A stretch of DNA of 50,689 bases from DASVLX01 sp035552275 (GCA_035552275.1 DASZLR010000235.1:1-50689); one strand, 5' to 3'. Shown: positions 25,189 to 34,025, counted from the first letter of the stretch. A program made the numbers and translations. Notes: generated by a model from the letters alone, not told the origin.

Positions 25189-25983
25189 TTATTGAGTGAG
25201 CTGGCGCGGGCCGGAGATGGTTGGGTCGCAGGCGGCCCAGAATCGTTTGCCCAGTTCGGAGATCACCAAAGTGCGGCGGATGGTGCGCGGCGGAACGCGC
25301 CAGGCCCGACGGGCGGCGCGCTCGGCGCTCTTGACCACCGACTCGTTGGTCAGGATGGCGTACTGGTCGGCCAGATCCGGGTCTTCCTCGCCAATGTCCA
25401 CCAGGCCGAACCGGTGCAGCCGGCCGACGTAGAACGGCACGTAGTCGGGTACCGCGAGTCCGGCGTCCCGGCCGACCGTGGACGCGTCTTCCAGAACCAT
25501 CCGCCGGACGCCGCCGAGCGGGCCGCGGACCGCGATGTTCACCAGCGGGCGGGGCTGGTCGTCGGTGAGTTCGGCGAGGATGCGCGCTTCATCGGGCACG
25601 AGCTGGCGCAGGATCGCGGTGTAGAGGTAGACCCGACCGGCGTCGGAATCCGAGTGCGCGGACCGGTTCAGCAGTTCGGCCATGCCGGCGCGCAGCGGCT
25701 CCAGGTGCCCGTTCGTCGCGCGGACCACGGTCACCATCCGCCGCTCGCCGGACGTCGTGTCGATCACCGGCCGCCACGGAAACCCCGGCGTGTCACCGAT
25801 GTGCTCGCGTCGCCTGCGGACCTCGGTCGTCACCGCGTCCTCCCATTCGAGCATCCGGCGCTGCGCGGCCGCGCCACCGGGAACGGCCTGGGTCACCCGC
25901 CAGCCGGCGCGCGCGAGCCAGCCCGCCGCGTGGCCAACGCGCTCGGCCCACTCCTGGGCCTGGGGCTTCTCCCCGTCCGGCAC
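25189..25983 (-). CDS. Abi-alpha / DUF4393-like protein
   Basis: A 264-residue soluble protein that I match to the DUF4393 (Abi-alpha, abortive infection) family. It has LRAGMAELLNRSAHSDSDAG and VYLYTAILRQLVPDEARILAEL in the middle, YVPFYVGRLHRFGLVDIGEE, and a C-terminal winged-helix-like RTIRRTLVISELGKRFW. Some members are linked to phage-induced abortive infection, but the mechanism is not established. GTG 25983 is preceded by GGGAGG four bases away and a clear TATTCT -10 at 26030-26025; GTG 25998 is an alternative. RNA copy 4 runs into its 3' end. Its position beside the RNA/DUF3800 block suggests a small defence island. Confidence 0.72.
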   Translation of the reverse strand: MPDGEKPQAQEWAERVGHAAGWLARAGWRVTQAVPGGAAAQRRMLEWEDAVTTEVRRRREHIGDTPGFPWRPVIDTTSGERRMVTVVRATNGHLEPLRAGMAELLNRSAHSDSDAGRVYLYTAILRQLVPDEARILAELTDDQPRPLVNIAVRGPLGGVRRMVLEDASTVGRDAGLAVPDYVPFYVGRLHRFGLVDIGEEDPDLADQYAILTNESVVKSAERAARRAWRVPPRTIRRTLVISELGKRFWAACDPTISGPRQLTQ

Positions 25984-26059
25984 ACGCCCTCCCGGCACTC
26001 ATTCGATCGCCGCCCAACCGGGCGAGAATAGACCGCCAAATGCCTCGTCGGGAACCTTG

Positions 26060-26689
26060 TCACCTGACCATGAGCGCCAAGGCAAGCCTGGCCAACTCAG
26101 CGATCACGTCGTCCAGCGGCGCGCGATCGTCGGTGGCGCACCAATCTTGCAGCATTCCGTTGACCGCACCGATGAACGCGCCCGCCGCGAGCCGATAGTC
26201 GCGATCCGGGATTTCGCCGGCCTCGATCGGCACCCGCAATGTGCTCTCGATGTACGAACTCCACAGCCGTCGGCGCTCCATCCGGTGCGCCTCGATCGCC
26301 GGGTTCACCCCGACGATCTCGACGTACGCGACCCGGGTGCGGCGCAGATCGGTGGCCATCGCCCGCACGTAGGCGGTCAGCGCGACCTGCCAGCGCGCCG
26401 CCAGCGAAGGGTCGTCCAAGGCATCGAGCGCGGCCGCGACGGCGGCCAGCGCGTCCGAGTTGATCGCGTCGTAGACGGCGAGCAGCAACGCCTCGCGGCT
26501 GGCGAACTCCTCGTAGTACTGGCGGGTGGACAGGTTCGCGACCTTGCAGATCCGGCTCACCGGGGACATCGGGTAGCCGACCGTGCCGAACATCTCCAGG
26601 CCGGCGTCGATCAGCCTGGCCCGCCGGTCCGCCCGTCGCTCGGCCGCCGAGCGACCCCCGTAGGGGCGTTGCGGTCCGGGCTGAGTCAC
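26060..26689 (-). CDS. TetR-family regulator
   Basis: A 209-residue TetR-type repressor. The helix-turn-helix is RLIDAGLEMFGTVGYPMSPVSRICKVANLSTRQYYEEFASREALL (broken here: RLIDAGLEMFG, then SPVSRICKVANLS and TRQYYEEFASRE). The rest is the helical ligand/dimer domain. GTG 26689 is chosen because TACCCT lies six bases upstream, giving a leaderless message; a longer frame starts at 26752. It is divergent from the secreted lipase, with a 22-bp palindrome between them, so it probably controls the lipase and itself. Confidence 0.88.
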   Translation of the reverse strand: MTQPGPQRPYGGRSAAERRADRRARLIDAGLEMFGTVGYPMSPVSRICKVANLSTRQYYEEFASREALLLAVYDAINSDALAAVAAALDALDDPSLAARWQVALTAYVRAMATDLRRTRVAYVEIVGVNPAIEAHRMERRRLWSSYIESTLRVPIEAGEIPDRDYRLAAGAFIGAVNGMLQDWCATDDRAPLDDVIAELARLALALMVR

Positions 26690-26778
26690 CTCTTCAGGGT
26701 ATGCGACCAGCGGATCGAGGCCGTGCGATTCAACGGTTGTGCCGTGCGCCACAGCCCGCTACTCTCCAGTAAAACATG

Positions 26779-26800
26779 TCTGAAACGTCCATGATTCAGA
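26779..26800. promoter_or_regulatory. 22-bp imperfect palindrome, candidate TetR operator
   Basis: TCTGAAACGT and ATGATTCAGA form a symmetric site, with eight of eleven base pairs matching about the centre. It lies between the TetR and lipase genes, just upstream of the lipase ribosome site, a good place for repression. Confidence 0.5.
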
Positions 26801-26819
26801 TTCGAGCTGGAGGCCACAG

Positions 26820-27755
26820 ATGTCCACCAGAAAGTTGTCGTCGCACCTGACCCGCACCAAGCTGTCGCTCGCCTCGCTCGGCGTCGCCGCGGTGAGCGCG
26901 CTCGTCGCCACTTTGGTGCTCGGCGCGTCGCCGGCCGGCGCGGCAACGCAGTACCCGGTCACCGGCAGCCTGCCGCAAGGGGTGTTCGAGTCGCTGCCCA
27001 ACCCGGCGGCGTCACCGGCCGGAGTCAACGTGCCGGGCTGCCAGCTGACCGCCGCGCATCCCCGACCGGTCGTGCTGATCAACGGCACCTTCTCCAACAT
27101 GATCGATGACTGGTCGGGCCTCGGTCCGACGCTGGCGAACCAGGGCTATTGCGTTTACGACACCGCGATTGGCGGCAGCCCGTACGGCGTCCTGCAGACC
27201 ATGGGTCCGGTCGTCACCTCGACCCAGGAAATCAGCTCGTTCGTCAACCAGGTGCTGGCCAACACCGGCGCCAGTCAGGTCGATCTGGTCGGGCACTCGC
27301 AAGGCGGGCTGATCGGCGAGTACTACCTCAAACTGCTCGGCGGGGCCAGCAAGGTGCACAGCTACGTCGGTCTGTCCCCGACCACGCACGGCACCACGCT
27401 CGACGGCCTGGCCACGCTGGCCGGCTTCTTCCCGGGCGCGAACCTGCTCGTGGGAGCCGCCTGCGCGGGCTGCGTCGACCAGGAGAAAGGCTCAACGGTG
27501 GTGAACGCCCTGAGCAACGGGCCGATCGCTGTGCCGGGTGTGGATTACACGGTTATCGAGACGCACAACGAAACCGTCGTCACCCCTGCCGGCTCGTCGT
27601 TCATCAATGAGCCAGGCGTGCACAATGAGTGGCTCCAAAACTACTGCCCGTTCGATTTCACCGATCACGCGGACCTCAGCTATGACCACGGCGTGTACGG
27701 CCTGGTCGAGAATGCGCTCGATCCGCAGAACGCGAAACCGGTGAGCTGTTCCTGA
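26820..27755 (+). CDS. Secreted triacylglycerol lipase/esterase (alpha/beta hydrolase)
   Basis: A 311-residue exported lipase. A signal peptide with basic N terminus ends at SPAGA-ATQ (about residue 41). The alpha/beta hydrolase core starts at RPVVLINGTFSNMIDDW (oxyanion loop), with the nucleophile elbow GHSQGG near residue 160, and ends with the catalytic His region FTDHADLSYDHG. Two Cys pairs (CAGC; others) could form disulfides in the exported protein. GGAGG precedes ATG 26820 by six bases. Probably controlled by the divergent TetR. The long-chain acyl ester preference is assumed from the family. Confidence 0.92.
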   Translation: MSTRKLSSHLTRTKLSLASLGVAAVSALVATLVLGASPAGAATQYPVTGSLPQGVFESLPNPAASPAGVNVPGCQLTAAHPRPVVLINGTFSNMIDDWSGLGPTLANQGYCVYDTAIGGSPYGVLQTMGPVVTSTQEISSFVNQVLANTGASQVDLVGHSQGGLIGEYYLKLLGGASKVHSYVGLSPTTHGTTLDGLATLAGFFPGANLLVGAACAGCVDQEKGSTVVNALSNGPIAVPGVDYTVIETHNETVVTPAGSSFINEPGVHNEWLQNYCPFDFTDHADLSYDHGVYGLVENALDPQNAKPVSCS

Positions 27756-27778
27756 CCGCGCCGGACGCGGGATAGCAG

Positions 27779-27828
27779 AGAGCTCCGCTCCGACCGCGCC
27801 TGAGTTCTGACGGTCGGAGCGGAGCTCT
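27779..27828. terminator. Strong bidirectional terminator
   Basis: An 18-bp perfect stem (AGAGCTCCGCTCCGACCG with its complement at 27811-27828) and a 14-nt loop lie between the convergent lipase and the Pro/Thr-rich gene. Confidence 0.8.
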
Positions 27829-27851
27829 GCTAGCTGGATTGACCCGCGCGG

Positions 27852-28385
27852 TCAGTCGTGGTGACGCAATGGGCGATGCCCCTCGCCGAACCCCTTGTGC
27901 TTTCCCTTGCCCGGCAGGGGAGCCGGCGACGGTGCGGGCGCCGGCGGTTGGGTGGTGGTCGGCGGAGGTGGTGCGGGCGACGTGGGCGCCGGTGCGACGG
28001 GCGCCGCCGGGGCGGGGGTGGACTTCGGCACGTTGTAACTCACCGGTTGCACGGCGATCGGTGCGGTCGCCGGCTTGACCGAGATCGGCGGCGCCACAGC
28101 CTCTGCCAACGGAGTCATGGTCGACTCCGGTGGTGTGGTCGCGGGTGTGGTCGGCGGTGAGGTGGGGGCCGGGGGCGTGACCGACGTTGGCGAGGTCGTG
28201 GGAGCTGGCGACGTGGTCGACGGTGGCGGCGGCGAGGTCGGAGCGGCCGGCGCGCTGGCAGTGTTGTCGCTCGCCTGATCGCCGTACGAGACGTGGTCCC
28301 CGACCTGACCAGCAACGATAAACCCGCCGAACACCAGTCCGCAGATGGCGGACCCGACTATTTGTCGTCCGGGATAACTAGTCAT
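27852..28385 (-). CDS. Membrane-anchored Pro/Thr/Ala-rich protein
   Basis: A 177-residue protein with one N-terminal hydrophobic helix (IVGSAICGLVFGGFIVAG) and then an almost pure Pro/Thr/Ala/Ser sequence, for example TSPPPPSTTSPAPTTSPTS. It ends in a basic, His-rich tail (GKGKHKGFGEGHRPLRHHD). The composition suggests a wall-spanning, possibly glycosylated stalk; there is no globular domain. ATG 28385 is eight bases after TATCTT, so transcription may start next to the codon; an upstream ATG (28406) is an alternative. Function unknown. Confidence 0.7.
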   Translation of the reverse strand: MTSYPGRQIVGSAICGLVFGGFIVAGQVGDHVSYGDQASDNTASAPAAPTSPPPPSTTSPAPTTSPTSVTPPAPTSPPTTPATTPPESTMTPLAEAVAPPISVKPATAPIAVQPVSYNVPKSTPAPAAPVAPAPTSPAPPPPTTTQPPAPAPSPAPLPGKGKHKGFGEGHRPLRHHD

Positions 28386-28406
28386 AAAAAGGGAAGATAA
28401 GATCAT

Positions 28407-28873
28407 TTATAGAAAAAGGCAAGCCTTGTGACCGCTCCGTGACAAGGTGAATTTCTCACGAAAGCTTGCGATTCCACGAAACCTGAATAGTTTTCCACGC
28501 GACCGTGGTGCCCACAACGGCAAGTTGCCGCCACGTCGTTACATTCACGTTAACCCTAGAGCGGGCGGACGAATATGGGGCCGGGCGGCCGAGCGATACC
28601 GTAACCCGAAGTAGCTAAGTGCGTACGTATGGTTATCGGAAGATGCCCATACGTACACTACCGATTTATCATCTGTCAGCGACTATCCGGGCGATCACGC
28701 GCTTTTCGCTGATAAGTCGCCGTGGGGTTTGGCAACAAGTCGGACACCATTCGCAGTCGGTCCGAATTTGCGATTGAGACCTGGATCACAACGCGGTATT
28801 TTCGCTCGCCGGTGTGATGCCGGTGTAATGATATTTCTTATGCCCATTTTACCGAAGTGTTGGGAGACAACGC
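28407..28873. other. 467-bp AT-richer intergenic region with an inverted repeat
   Basis: No gene is seen. It separates two divergent exported-protein genes and is clearly AT-richer than its surroundings. It holds a 10-bp inverted repeat at 28623-28656 and probably both promoters. Confidence 0.5.
28623..28656. repeat. 10-bp inverted repeat with 14-nt loop
   Basis: GTACGTATGG (28623-28632) and CCATACGTAC (28647-28656) are exact complements. It could be an operator or a transcript hairpin; neither is proven. Confidence 0.45.
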
Positions 28874-30280
28874 ATGAGAGTGACCCTGAGATCGAAGTCA
28901 GTGTTACGAGCTTTGGCTGGTGTCGCCGCCGCCGGCGCCGTGGCTGCCACCGTGGTGCTGGCTGGGGGCGGTACAGCTTCGGCCGCCAGCCTCTCGCTGA
29001 ATTGGACTTGTCCCTTCCCGCCATTGGCGGATCAGACACTCGCCACCAATATCTCGGTGAATCTGCCGGCGAGTATTCCGGCGAACACGCCGACCGGGGC
29101 GATCGCCGTCACGGTTGCCGCGACTGTGCCCTCGACGGCCACCCAGGGCCTGGACCTCGTGGGCGGCGCGAGCCTGTCGGGTACGGCGTCGGCAGCGGCG
29201 ACGCTGACCGAGCCCGGCGGTCAGACGCTCAACCTGACCATCCCGATGACCATCCCGACGACGCCGATCCCGCAGGATGGCTCGGCCTTCACGACCACCG
29301 CGACTGGCAACGCGCCGTCGATTCAGTTCGCGACGACCGGTCAGGGCACGATCGTCGTGGGCGGCACCTTCACCATGAGCCTGCACATCGTGACCTCCAG
29401 CGGGCAGCCGACAAGCCTGCCTGATCCGTACAACACCACCTGTACCGCGAACTCCGGCCAGAACATGCAGCTGGCGACCTTCACGGTGACGCCACCGCCG
29501 ACATCGACCTCGACCACGTCGACCACCCCTACCACCCCGACATCGCCGAGTTGCGGCACGAATCCCGACCGCGGCTACTGCACGACGACCCAGACACCGC
29601 CACCCACCACCACGCCGACCTGTGGCACGAATCCCGATCTCGGCTACTGCACGCCAACCACCACACCGCCAACCACCACACCGACACCGAGCTGTGGCAC
29701 TCAACCCGACACGGGCGCCTTCTGCACGACGACCCAGACACCGCCGCCGACCACCAGCACCAGCGGTGGTGCGCCGCCTTCGGTGACCTATGGCATCAGT
29801 GGTCAAACACAGGTCAAGGCGCTGGGCGCGACGGTCCCGCTCGGACCGGGCTCGCTGGACGTCTCGATCAGCCCGAGCGGCGTGGCGGGCGACCTGACCC
29901 TGCCGACCGCGACCGCCAACTTCAACCTGTACGGGTTCATCCCGGGCACCGCGCAGGTGAAGTTGACCTCGGCCAGCCCGACGACGATCAACCTGTCGTC
30001 AACCGGCGTCACGGCTGACGCCAAGGAGAACATTCAGTTGACCAGCGTGTCCGTCGTCGGCATGTCGCTGTTGTCCGCGGGCTCGACCTGCCAGACCAGC
30101 TCGCCGGCCGACATCGCGCTGTCCTCCGGACCGGGCTTCACGCTGCTGTCCGGTGGCACGCTTTCGGGCACCTACGCGATCCCGCAGCTGACCGGGTGCG
30201 GCTTCTTCCAGTCGTTCATCAACGCGTTCACGGCCGGACCGGGCAACACGATTTCCATCACGGCCACGCCCAAGGCGTGA
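28874..30280 (+). CDS. Secreted two-domain surface protein with Thr/Pro linker and Cys repeats
   Basis: A 468-residue exported protein. The signal peptide ends at TASA-AS (residue 38). Residues 40-215 are a beta-rich domain (LNWTCPFPPLADQTLATNISV...) resembling actinobacterial DUF6801-type secreted domains. Residues 215-300 are a Thr/Pro linker with three Cys-bracketed repeats: CGTNPDRGYC, CGTNPDLGYC, CGTQPDTGAFC. Residues 305-468 are a second beta-rich domain with two Cys (STCQTSS, GCGFF). GGGAGA precedes ATG 28874. A strong terminator follows. Probably a wall-surface protein; no enzyme motif is visible. Confidence 0.78.
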   Translation: MRVTLRSKSVLRALAGVAAAGAVAATVVLAGGGTASAASLSLNWTCPFPPLADQTLATNISVNLPASIPANTPTGAIAVTVAATVPSTATQGLDLVGGASLSGTASAAATLTEPGGQTLNLTIPMTIPTTPIPQDGSAFTTTATGNAPSIQFATTGQGTIVVGGTFTMSLHIVTSSGQPTSLPDPYNTTCTANSGQNMQLATFTVTPPPTSTSTTSTTPTTPTSPSCGTNPDRGYCTTTQTPPPTTTPTCGTNPDLGYCTPTTTPPTTTPTPSCGTQPDTGAFCTTTQTPPPTTSTSGGAPPSVTYGISGQTQVKALGATVPLGPGSLDVSISPSGVAGDLTLPTATANFNLYGFIPGTAQVKLTSASPTTINLSSTGVTADAKENIQLTSVSVVGMSLLSAGSTCQTSSPADIALSSGPGFTLLSGGTLSGTYAIPQLTGCGFFQSFINAFTAGPGNTISITATPKA

Positions 30281-30323
30281 CGCGGACCCATCGTCGCCGT
30301 GCGGCAATGTGGTAATCCGACCG

Positions 30324-30357
30324 CCCGCCCCCGGGATTCGTCCCGGGGGCGGGTTTT
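30324..30357 (+). terminator. Intrinsic terminator with UUCG loop
   Basis: CCCGCCCCCGGGA and TCCCGGGGGCGGG form a perfect 13-bp stem closed by TTCG and followed by TTTT. It ends the transcript of the secreted surface protein. Confidence 0.9.
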
Positions 30358-30389
30358 GCCATGGTCGAAAACATCCGCGGAGCAAGAGC

Positions 30390-30475
30390 GGAGGCGGAGG
30401 GATTTGAACCCCCGGACCCGGTTAGGGGTCTCTCGCTTTCAAGGCGAGTGCATTCGGCCGCTCTGCCACGCCTCC
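30390..30475 (-). tRNA. tRNA-Ser (anticodon UGA)
   Basis: On the minus strand the acceptor arms GGAGGCG and CGCCTCC enclose a class II tRNA. The anticodon stem CTCGC/GCGAG holds the loop CTTGAAA with anticodon TGA, then a long variable arm and GGTTCAAATC T-loop. Length is 86 nt. No CCA is encoded. It reads serine UCA codons. Confidence 0.96.
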
Positions 30476-31037
30476 CGGTCGCACCTGGCGCTCACCTGGT
30501 ACGACCGCAAGGGTAGCGGGCCGGGCTGCGGCGCGTCACGGGTGTATCGCACGCTCCCTCACCGGCGCACCACGGATGGTGATCGGTCGAACACCCGGTG
30601 ACTAGGCGTCCATGTTGGACCGATTCAGAGTATTTATCCAGTTCAGACGGGTCATTCGGGTTGAAACAGAACCGTGATGAGCGCATGCTGAGACGCGGAC
30701 GACAGGTCGCCTCCGACACCGTGCGCCACACCCGGTGCGTGGGTGGCGGCGGCCCGCCGGGAAGGGCAGGTGATGCAGTGCGGGAACACTTCGTAACCAG
30801 CGGTGCGCTGCCAGCCGCGTACCCGCCGCCGGGCCTGAGGAAGCCGGTTCGACGGCGAATGTGAACGGTTGAGCGGCGTTTCGAGTGCGCAGGCGCGCAA
30901 GCGTCCCTCGCCGCACCTCGACGCTGTTGAACTTCACTTCGCCAGGCGTGTCGTCGCGATCCTGGGTGGAGTTCCACGCCAATGCCGCGTCGCGGCGTGC
31001 CGCATATTACGGGCAAGAAGGGAAGCTGGGTGCGGTG
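30476..31037. other. 562-bp region without a convincing gene
   Basis: Several frames are open on both strands (for example 30602-30982 minus and 30598-30864 plus), but none has a ribosome site, normal codon pattern or recognisable motif. The block sits beside a tRNA gene, where insertions are common, yet no integrase or att repeat is visible. It may be decayed coding sequence. Confidence 0.45.
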
Positions 31038-31730
31038 TCACCGGACACCGCACCCAGGCCTGTCTACGCCGGCCGCGACGCCCAGCGTCGATCGCACGGC
31101 CGCGAGCCCGGTCACGTCCAGCGGCCACGACGGCCGTCGGAAGCCCTGCGCGGCCAGTCGGAGCCGAACCTGGGTGGCTGGCACGCCACGGCGCAGGTCG
31201 GTTGTCGTGCCATCGTCGACGTAGCCGAGCCGGCGGCTGACGCCCAGCGACCGCGGATTGTCCGCGAACGCGCTGGACCGGGCCACCGTCGCGCCGAGCT
31301 GATCGAAGGCGAACATCAACACCGCCGCGCGCATCTCCGTGCCCAGGCCCCGTCCCTGGTGCCGCGATCCGATCCACGATCCGGTGCTCACCTGCCGGAT
31401 GCGCGCGAAGTCCCGCCCGGTCAGGCCCTGAGTGCCGATCACCCGGCCGTCGAGCCGAGCCAGAAAGTTGATCGTCCAGTCGTCCGGACCCAGTCGCGAC
31501 CGGATTTCCCAGTAGTGGCGCAGGGTGTTGGCGCCCAGCTCCGCCGGTGGAGCGTCGGTCCAGGGGTGGCAGAACGGCATCTCCGCCGGCGGATGCACGC
31601 CCCGGTGCGCCTCGTCCACCAGTTCGAGCAGCCCGGCGTCGTCGTCCGGGCGCAGTTCCAACCTGGGCGTGCGCAGCGCCAGCCGCCACAGTGGCCATGG
31701 GTCGGGCCACGGTTCGGGGTGACCGGTCAT
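31038..31730 (-). CDS. GNAT-family N-acetyltransferase (RimJ/RimL type)
   Basis: A 230-residue acetyltransferase. TPRLELRPDDDAGLLELVD opens the fold, DGRVIGTQGLTGRDFA is the beta-hairpin, and SWIGSRHQGRGLGTEMRAAVL carries the acetyl-CoA motif R/Q-x-x-G-x-G/A (RHQGRGLG). SRRLGYVDDG closes the core. The extra C-terminal ~50 residues are Arg-rich and may be read-through of low-complexity sequence. ATG 31730 is preferred to the TTG three codons upstream. It is divergent from the quinone oxidoreductase. The substrate is unknown. Confidence 0.85.
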   Translation of the reverse strand: MTGHPEPWPDPWPLWRLALRTPRLELRPDDDAGLLELVDEAHRGVHPPAEMPFCHPWTDAPPAELGANTLRHYWEIRSRLGPDDWTINFLARLDGRVIGTQGLTGRDFARIRQVSTGSWIGSRHQGRGLGTEMRAAVLMFAFDQLGATVARSSAFADNPRSLGVSRRLGYVDDGTTTDLRRGVPATQVRLRLAAQGFRRPSWPLDVTGLAAVRSTLGVAAGVDRPGCGVR

Positions 31731-31786
31731 GCCGGACAATGCTGCCGGCCGCGCGTGCCGGCCGCCACAGCATTAACGTCCACGGC

Positions 31787-32776
31787 ATGCATGCGATCAC
31801 GATTCGTGAGCCGGGCGGGCCCGACGTGCTGGAGTGGACGGAGACGCCCGATCCCGAACCGGGCCCCGGCGAGGTGCTGGTGGACGTCGTCGCGTCCGCC
31901 GTGAACCGCGCGGACCTGTTGCAGCGTCAGGGTTTCTACCCGCCGCCGCCGGGCGCGTCCGAGGTTCCCGGCCTGGAATGCTCCGGCACGATCGCCGTGC
32001 TCGGCGCGGACGTCGAGGGCTGGCGGGTCGGTGACCGGGTCTGCGCGCTGCTGGCCGGCGGCGGCTACGCCGAGCGGGTCGCGGTGCCGGCCGCGCAACT
32101 GCTGCCGGTGCCCGACGGGCTGGACCTGGCCGACGCCGCCGGTTTGCCGGAGGTGGCGGCCACCGTGTGGTCCAACGTCGTCATGCTCGGCCACCTCACC
32201 GACGGCGAGGTGCTGCTGGTGCACGGCGGCGCGGGCGGCATCGGCACGCACGCGATCCAGGTCGGCAAGGCGCTCGGCGCGCGCGTCGCGGTGACCGCCG
32301 GCTCGGCGGCGCGGCTGGACCGCTGCCGCGAACTGGGCGCGGACATCCTCATCAACTACCGCGAGCAGGATTTCGTGGCCGAGGTGCGGGCCGCCACCGA
32401 CGGCCACGGCGCCGACGTCGTGCTGGACAACATGGGTGCGAAGTACTTGGGCCGCAACGTGTCCGTGCTCGCCATCGGCGGCCGGCTGATAGTCATCGGC
32501 CTGCAGGGTGGCGCCCAGGGCGAGCTCGATCTCGGCGCGCTGCTGTCCAAACGGGCCAGCGTGACGGCGACCAGCCTGCGGGCCCGCCCGGTCGAGGGCC
32601 ACGACGGCAAGCGCCGGATCATCGAGGATCTGCGCGAGCGGCTGTGGCCGCTGGTCGGCGCCGGCCAGATCCGACCGGTGATCGGCGTGACAGTGCCCAT
32701 CGCGAACGCGGCGGACGCGCATCGGGCGATGGAGTCCGGCGAGGTCTTCGGCAAAGTGCTGCTGCGGGTGCGCTGA
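31787..32776 (+). CDS. NAD(P)H quinone oxidoreductase, PIG3/zeta-crystallin type
   Basis: A 329-residue zinc-free medium-chain dehydrogenase. MHAITIREPGGPDVLEW starts the GroES-like domain; NRADLLQRQGFYPPP and VPGLECSGTI are typical of the PIG3 subgroup. The Rossmann loop is VHGGAGGIGTHAIQV, with AVTAGSAARLDRCRELGAD after it. The usual zinc Cys/His residues are absent. ATG 31787 lies seven bases after TAACGT, suggesting leaderless expression. Together with the next two genes it recalls the M. tuberculosis Rv3777-Rv3780 order at the edge of the arabinogalactan locus. Confidence 0.92.
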   Translation: MHAITIREPGGPDVLEWTETPDPEPGPGEVLVDVVASAVNRADLLQRQGFYPPPPGASEVPGLECSGTIAVLGADVEGWRVGDRVCALLAGGGYAERVAVPAAQLLPVPDGLDLADAAGLPEVAATVWSNVVMLGHLTDGEVLLVHGGAGGIGTHAIQVGKALGARVAVTAGSAARLDRCRELGADILINYREQDFVAEVRAATDGHGADVVLDNMGAKYLGRNVSVLAIGGRLIVIGLQGGAQGELDLGALLSKRASVTATSLRARPVEGHDGKRRIIEDLRERLWPLVGAGQIRPVIGVTVPIANAADAHRAMESGEVFGKVLLRVR

Positions 32777-32813
32777 ACGATCACTTGCGAATTCGGCTGC
32801 TTCGCGAATTCGG

Positions 32814-34025
32814 CTACTCGGCGGGCTTGGCCAGTTCCGACACCGCCTGGACCAGGTGGTCCAGCTCGGCGGTGTTCGTGTAGTGCGCCAAGCCCAGTCG
32901 CACCGCGCCGCCCACCTCACCGATGCCCAGCGCCGCGAACACCCCGCTCTGCCCGCTGTCGGCGAACGCGCAGATGCCGCGCTCGGCCAGTTGCTCGACG
33001 GTGTCCTGCGCCTTGGCGCCCAACACCGCGAACGCCAGCGCCGGCACCCGCCGCATCGCGTCGCCGATCACCATCACGTGATCCAGCGCGCGCAACTCGC
33101 TGATCAGGTTCGCCAGCAGCCCGGCCTGGTACGCCTTCATCGAGCCCATCGAGGTCAGCAGCCGTTCCCGCCGCGGACCCAGCGCCGCGTCGTCCAGTTC
33201 GGCCAGGTAGTCCACCGAGGCGACCAGCCCGGCCAGCATCGGATACGGCTGCGGCCCCAGTTCCAGCCGTTCCGGTCCGTGAGCAGCCGGGTCCAGCGAG
33301 CAGGACGCCAGCCGGCCGAGCACGGCCGCGTCTCGGAACACCATCGCGGCCAGCGGCGGGCCGCCCCACGCGTTGGCGGACACCACCACGATGTCCGCGC
33401 CCATGGTGGTCACGTCGATGGGCAGGAACGGCGCGGCGGCCGAGGCGTCCACCACGATCAGCGCGCCAGCCTCCCGGCCGACCTCGGAGATCCGCTGCAA
33501 CTCCGGCCGGGTGCCGACCGCGCCGGACGCGGCGGTGATCGCCACCACCTTGGTGCGCGGGGTGACCAGTTCGTCGTACTGCCAGGCGGGCAGCTCACAG
33601 GTCTCGATGTCGATCTCGGCCCACCGGGCGGTCCCGCCACAGCGCTGCACGGCGGCCAGCCACGGCACGGTGTTCGCCGGATCGTCCAGCCGGGACACCA
33701 CCACCTCGTCGCCGATCAGCCAGCCGACGCTCAGCGCGTCCGCCAGCCGGCGCAGCAACACCGCCGAACTCGGCCCGAGCACCACCCCGGCCGGGTCCGC
33801 GCCGACCAGATCGGCGATCGACCGGCGGGCGGCCTCCACGATCGACGCCGCTCGCTGCGACGCCGGGAACACCCCGCCCAGCCCGGAAACCGGCGCGCGC
33901 AACGCGGTCGAGACCGCCGTCGCCACCTGATCGGGAATCTGCATACCCGCGGGTGTGTCCAGATGGATCCAACCGTCGCCCAGCGCGGGGAACAATCCGC
34001 GAATTCGAGCGACGTCCAACGCCAT
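32814..34025 (-). CDS. Cysteine desulfurase-like (SufS/NifS-fold) protein lacking the PLP lysine
   Basis: A 403-residue fold-type I aminotransferase-class V protein: FPALGDGWIHLDTPAGMQIP at the N terminus, VVLGPSSAVLLRRLADALS, and TAASGAVGTRPELQRISEV. VVDASAAAPFLPIDVTTMGAD holds the PLP-stacking Asp. At the place of the usual S-x-H-K motif it has SANAWGGPPLAAMVF, so the Schiff-base Lys is missing. It may not be a normal PLP enzyme. The start ATG lacks a strong ribosome site. Position beside the quinone oxidoreductase and Bpa matches M. tuberculosis Rv3778c, annotated there as a possible aminotransferase. Confidence 0.82.
   Translation of the reverse strand: MALDVARIRGLFPALGDGWIHLDTPAGMQIPDQVATAVSTALRAPVSGLGGVFPASQRAASIVEAARRSIADLVGADPAGVVLGPSSAVLLRRLADALSVGWLIGDEVVVSRLDDPANTVPWLAAVQRCGGTARWAEIDIETCELPAWQYDELVTPRTKVVAITAASGAVGTRPELQRISEVGREAGALIVVDASAAAPFLPIDVTTMGADIVVVSANAWGGPPLAAMVFRDAAVLGRLASCSLDPAAHGPERLELGPQPYPMLAGLVASVDYLAELDDAALGPRRERLLTSMGSMKAYQAGLLANLISELRALDHVMVIGDAMRRVPALAFAVLGAKAQDTVEQLAERGICAFADSGQSGVFAALGIGEVGGAVRLGLAHYTNTAELDHLVQAVSELAKPAE

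Noticed and set aside
30390..31037. Integrated element beside tRNA-Ser
   Set aside because: No integrase, no direct repeat of the tRNA 3' end and no phage gene is visible in the adjoining region.
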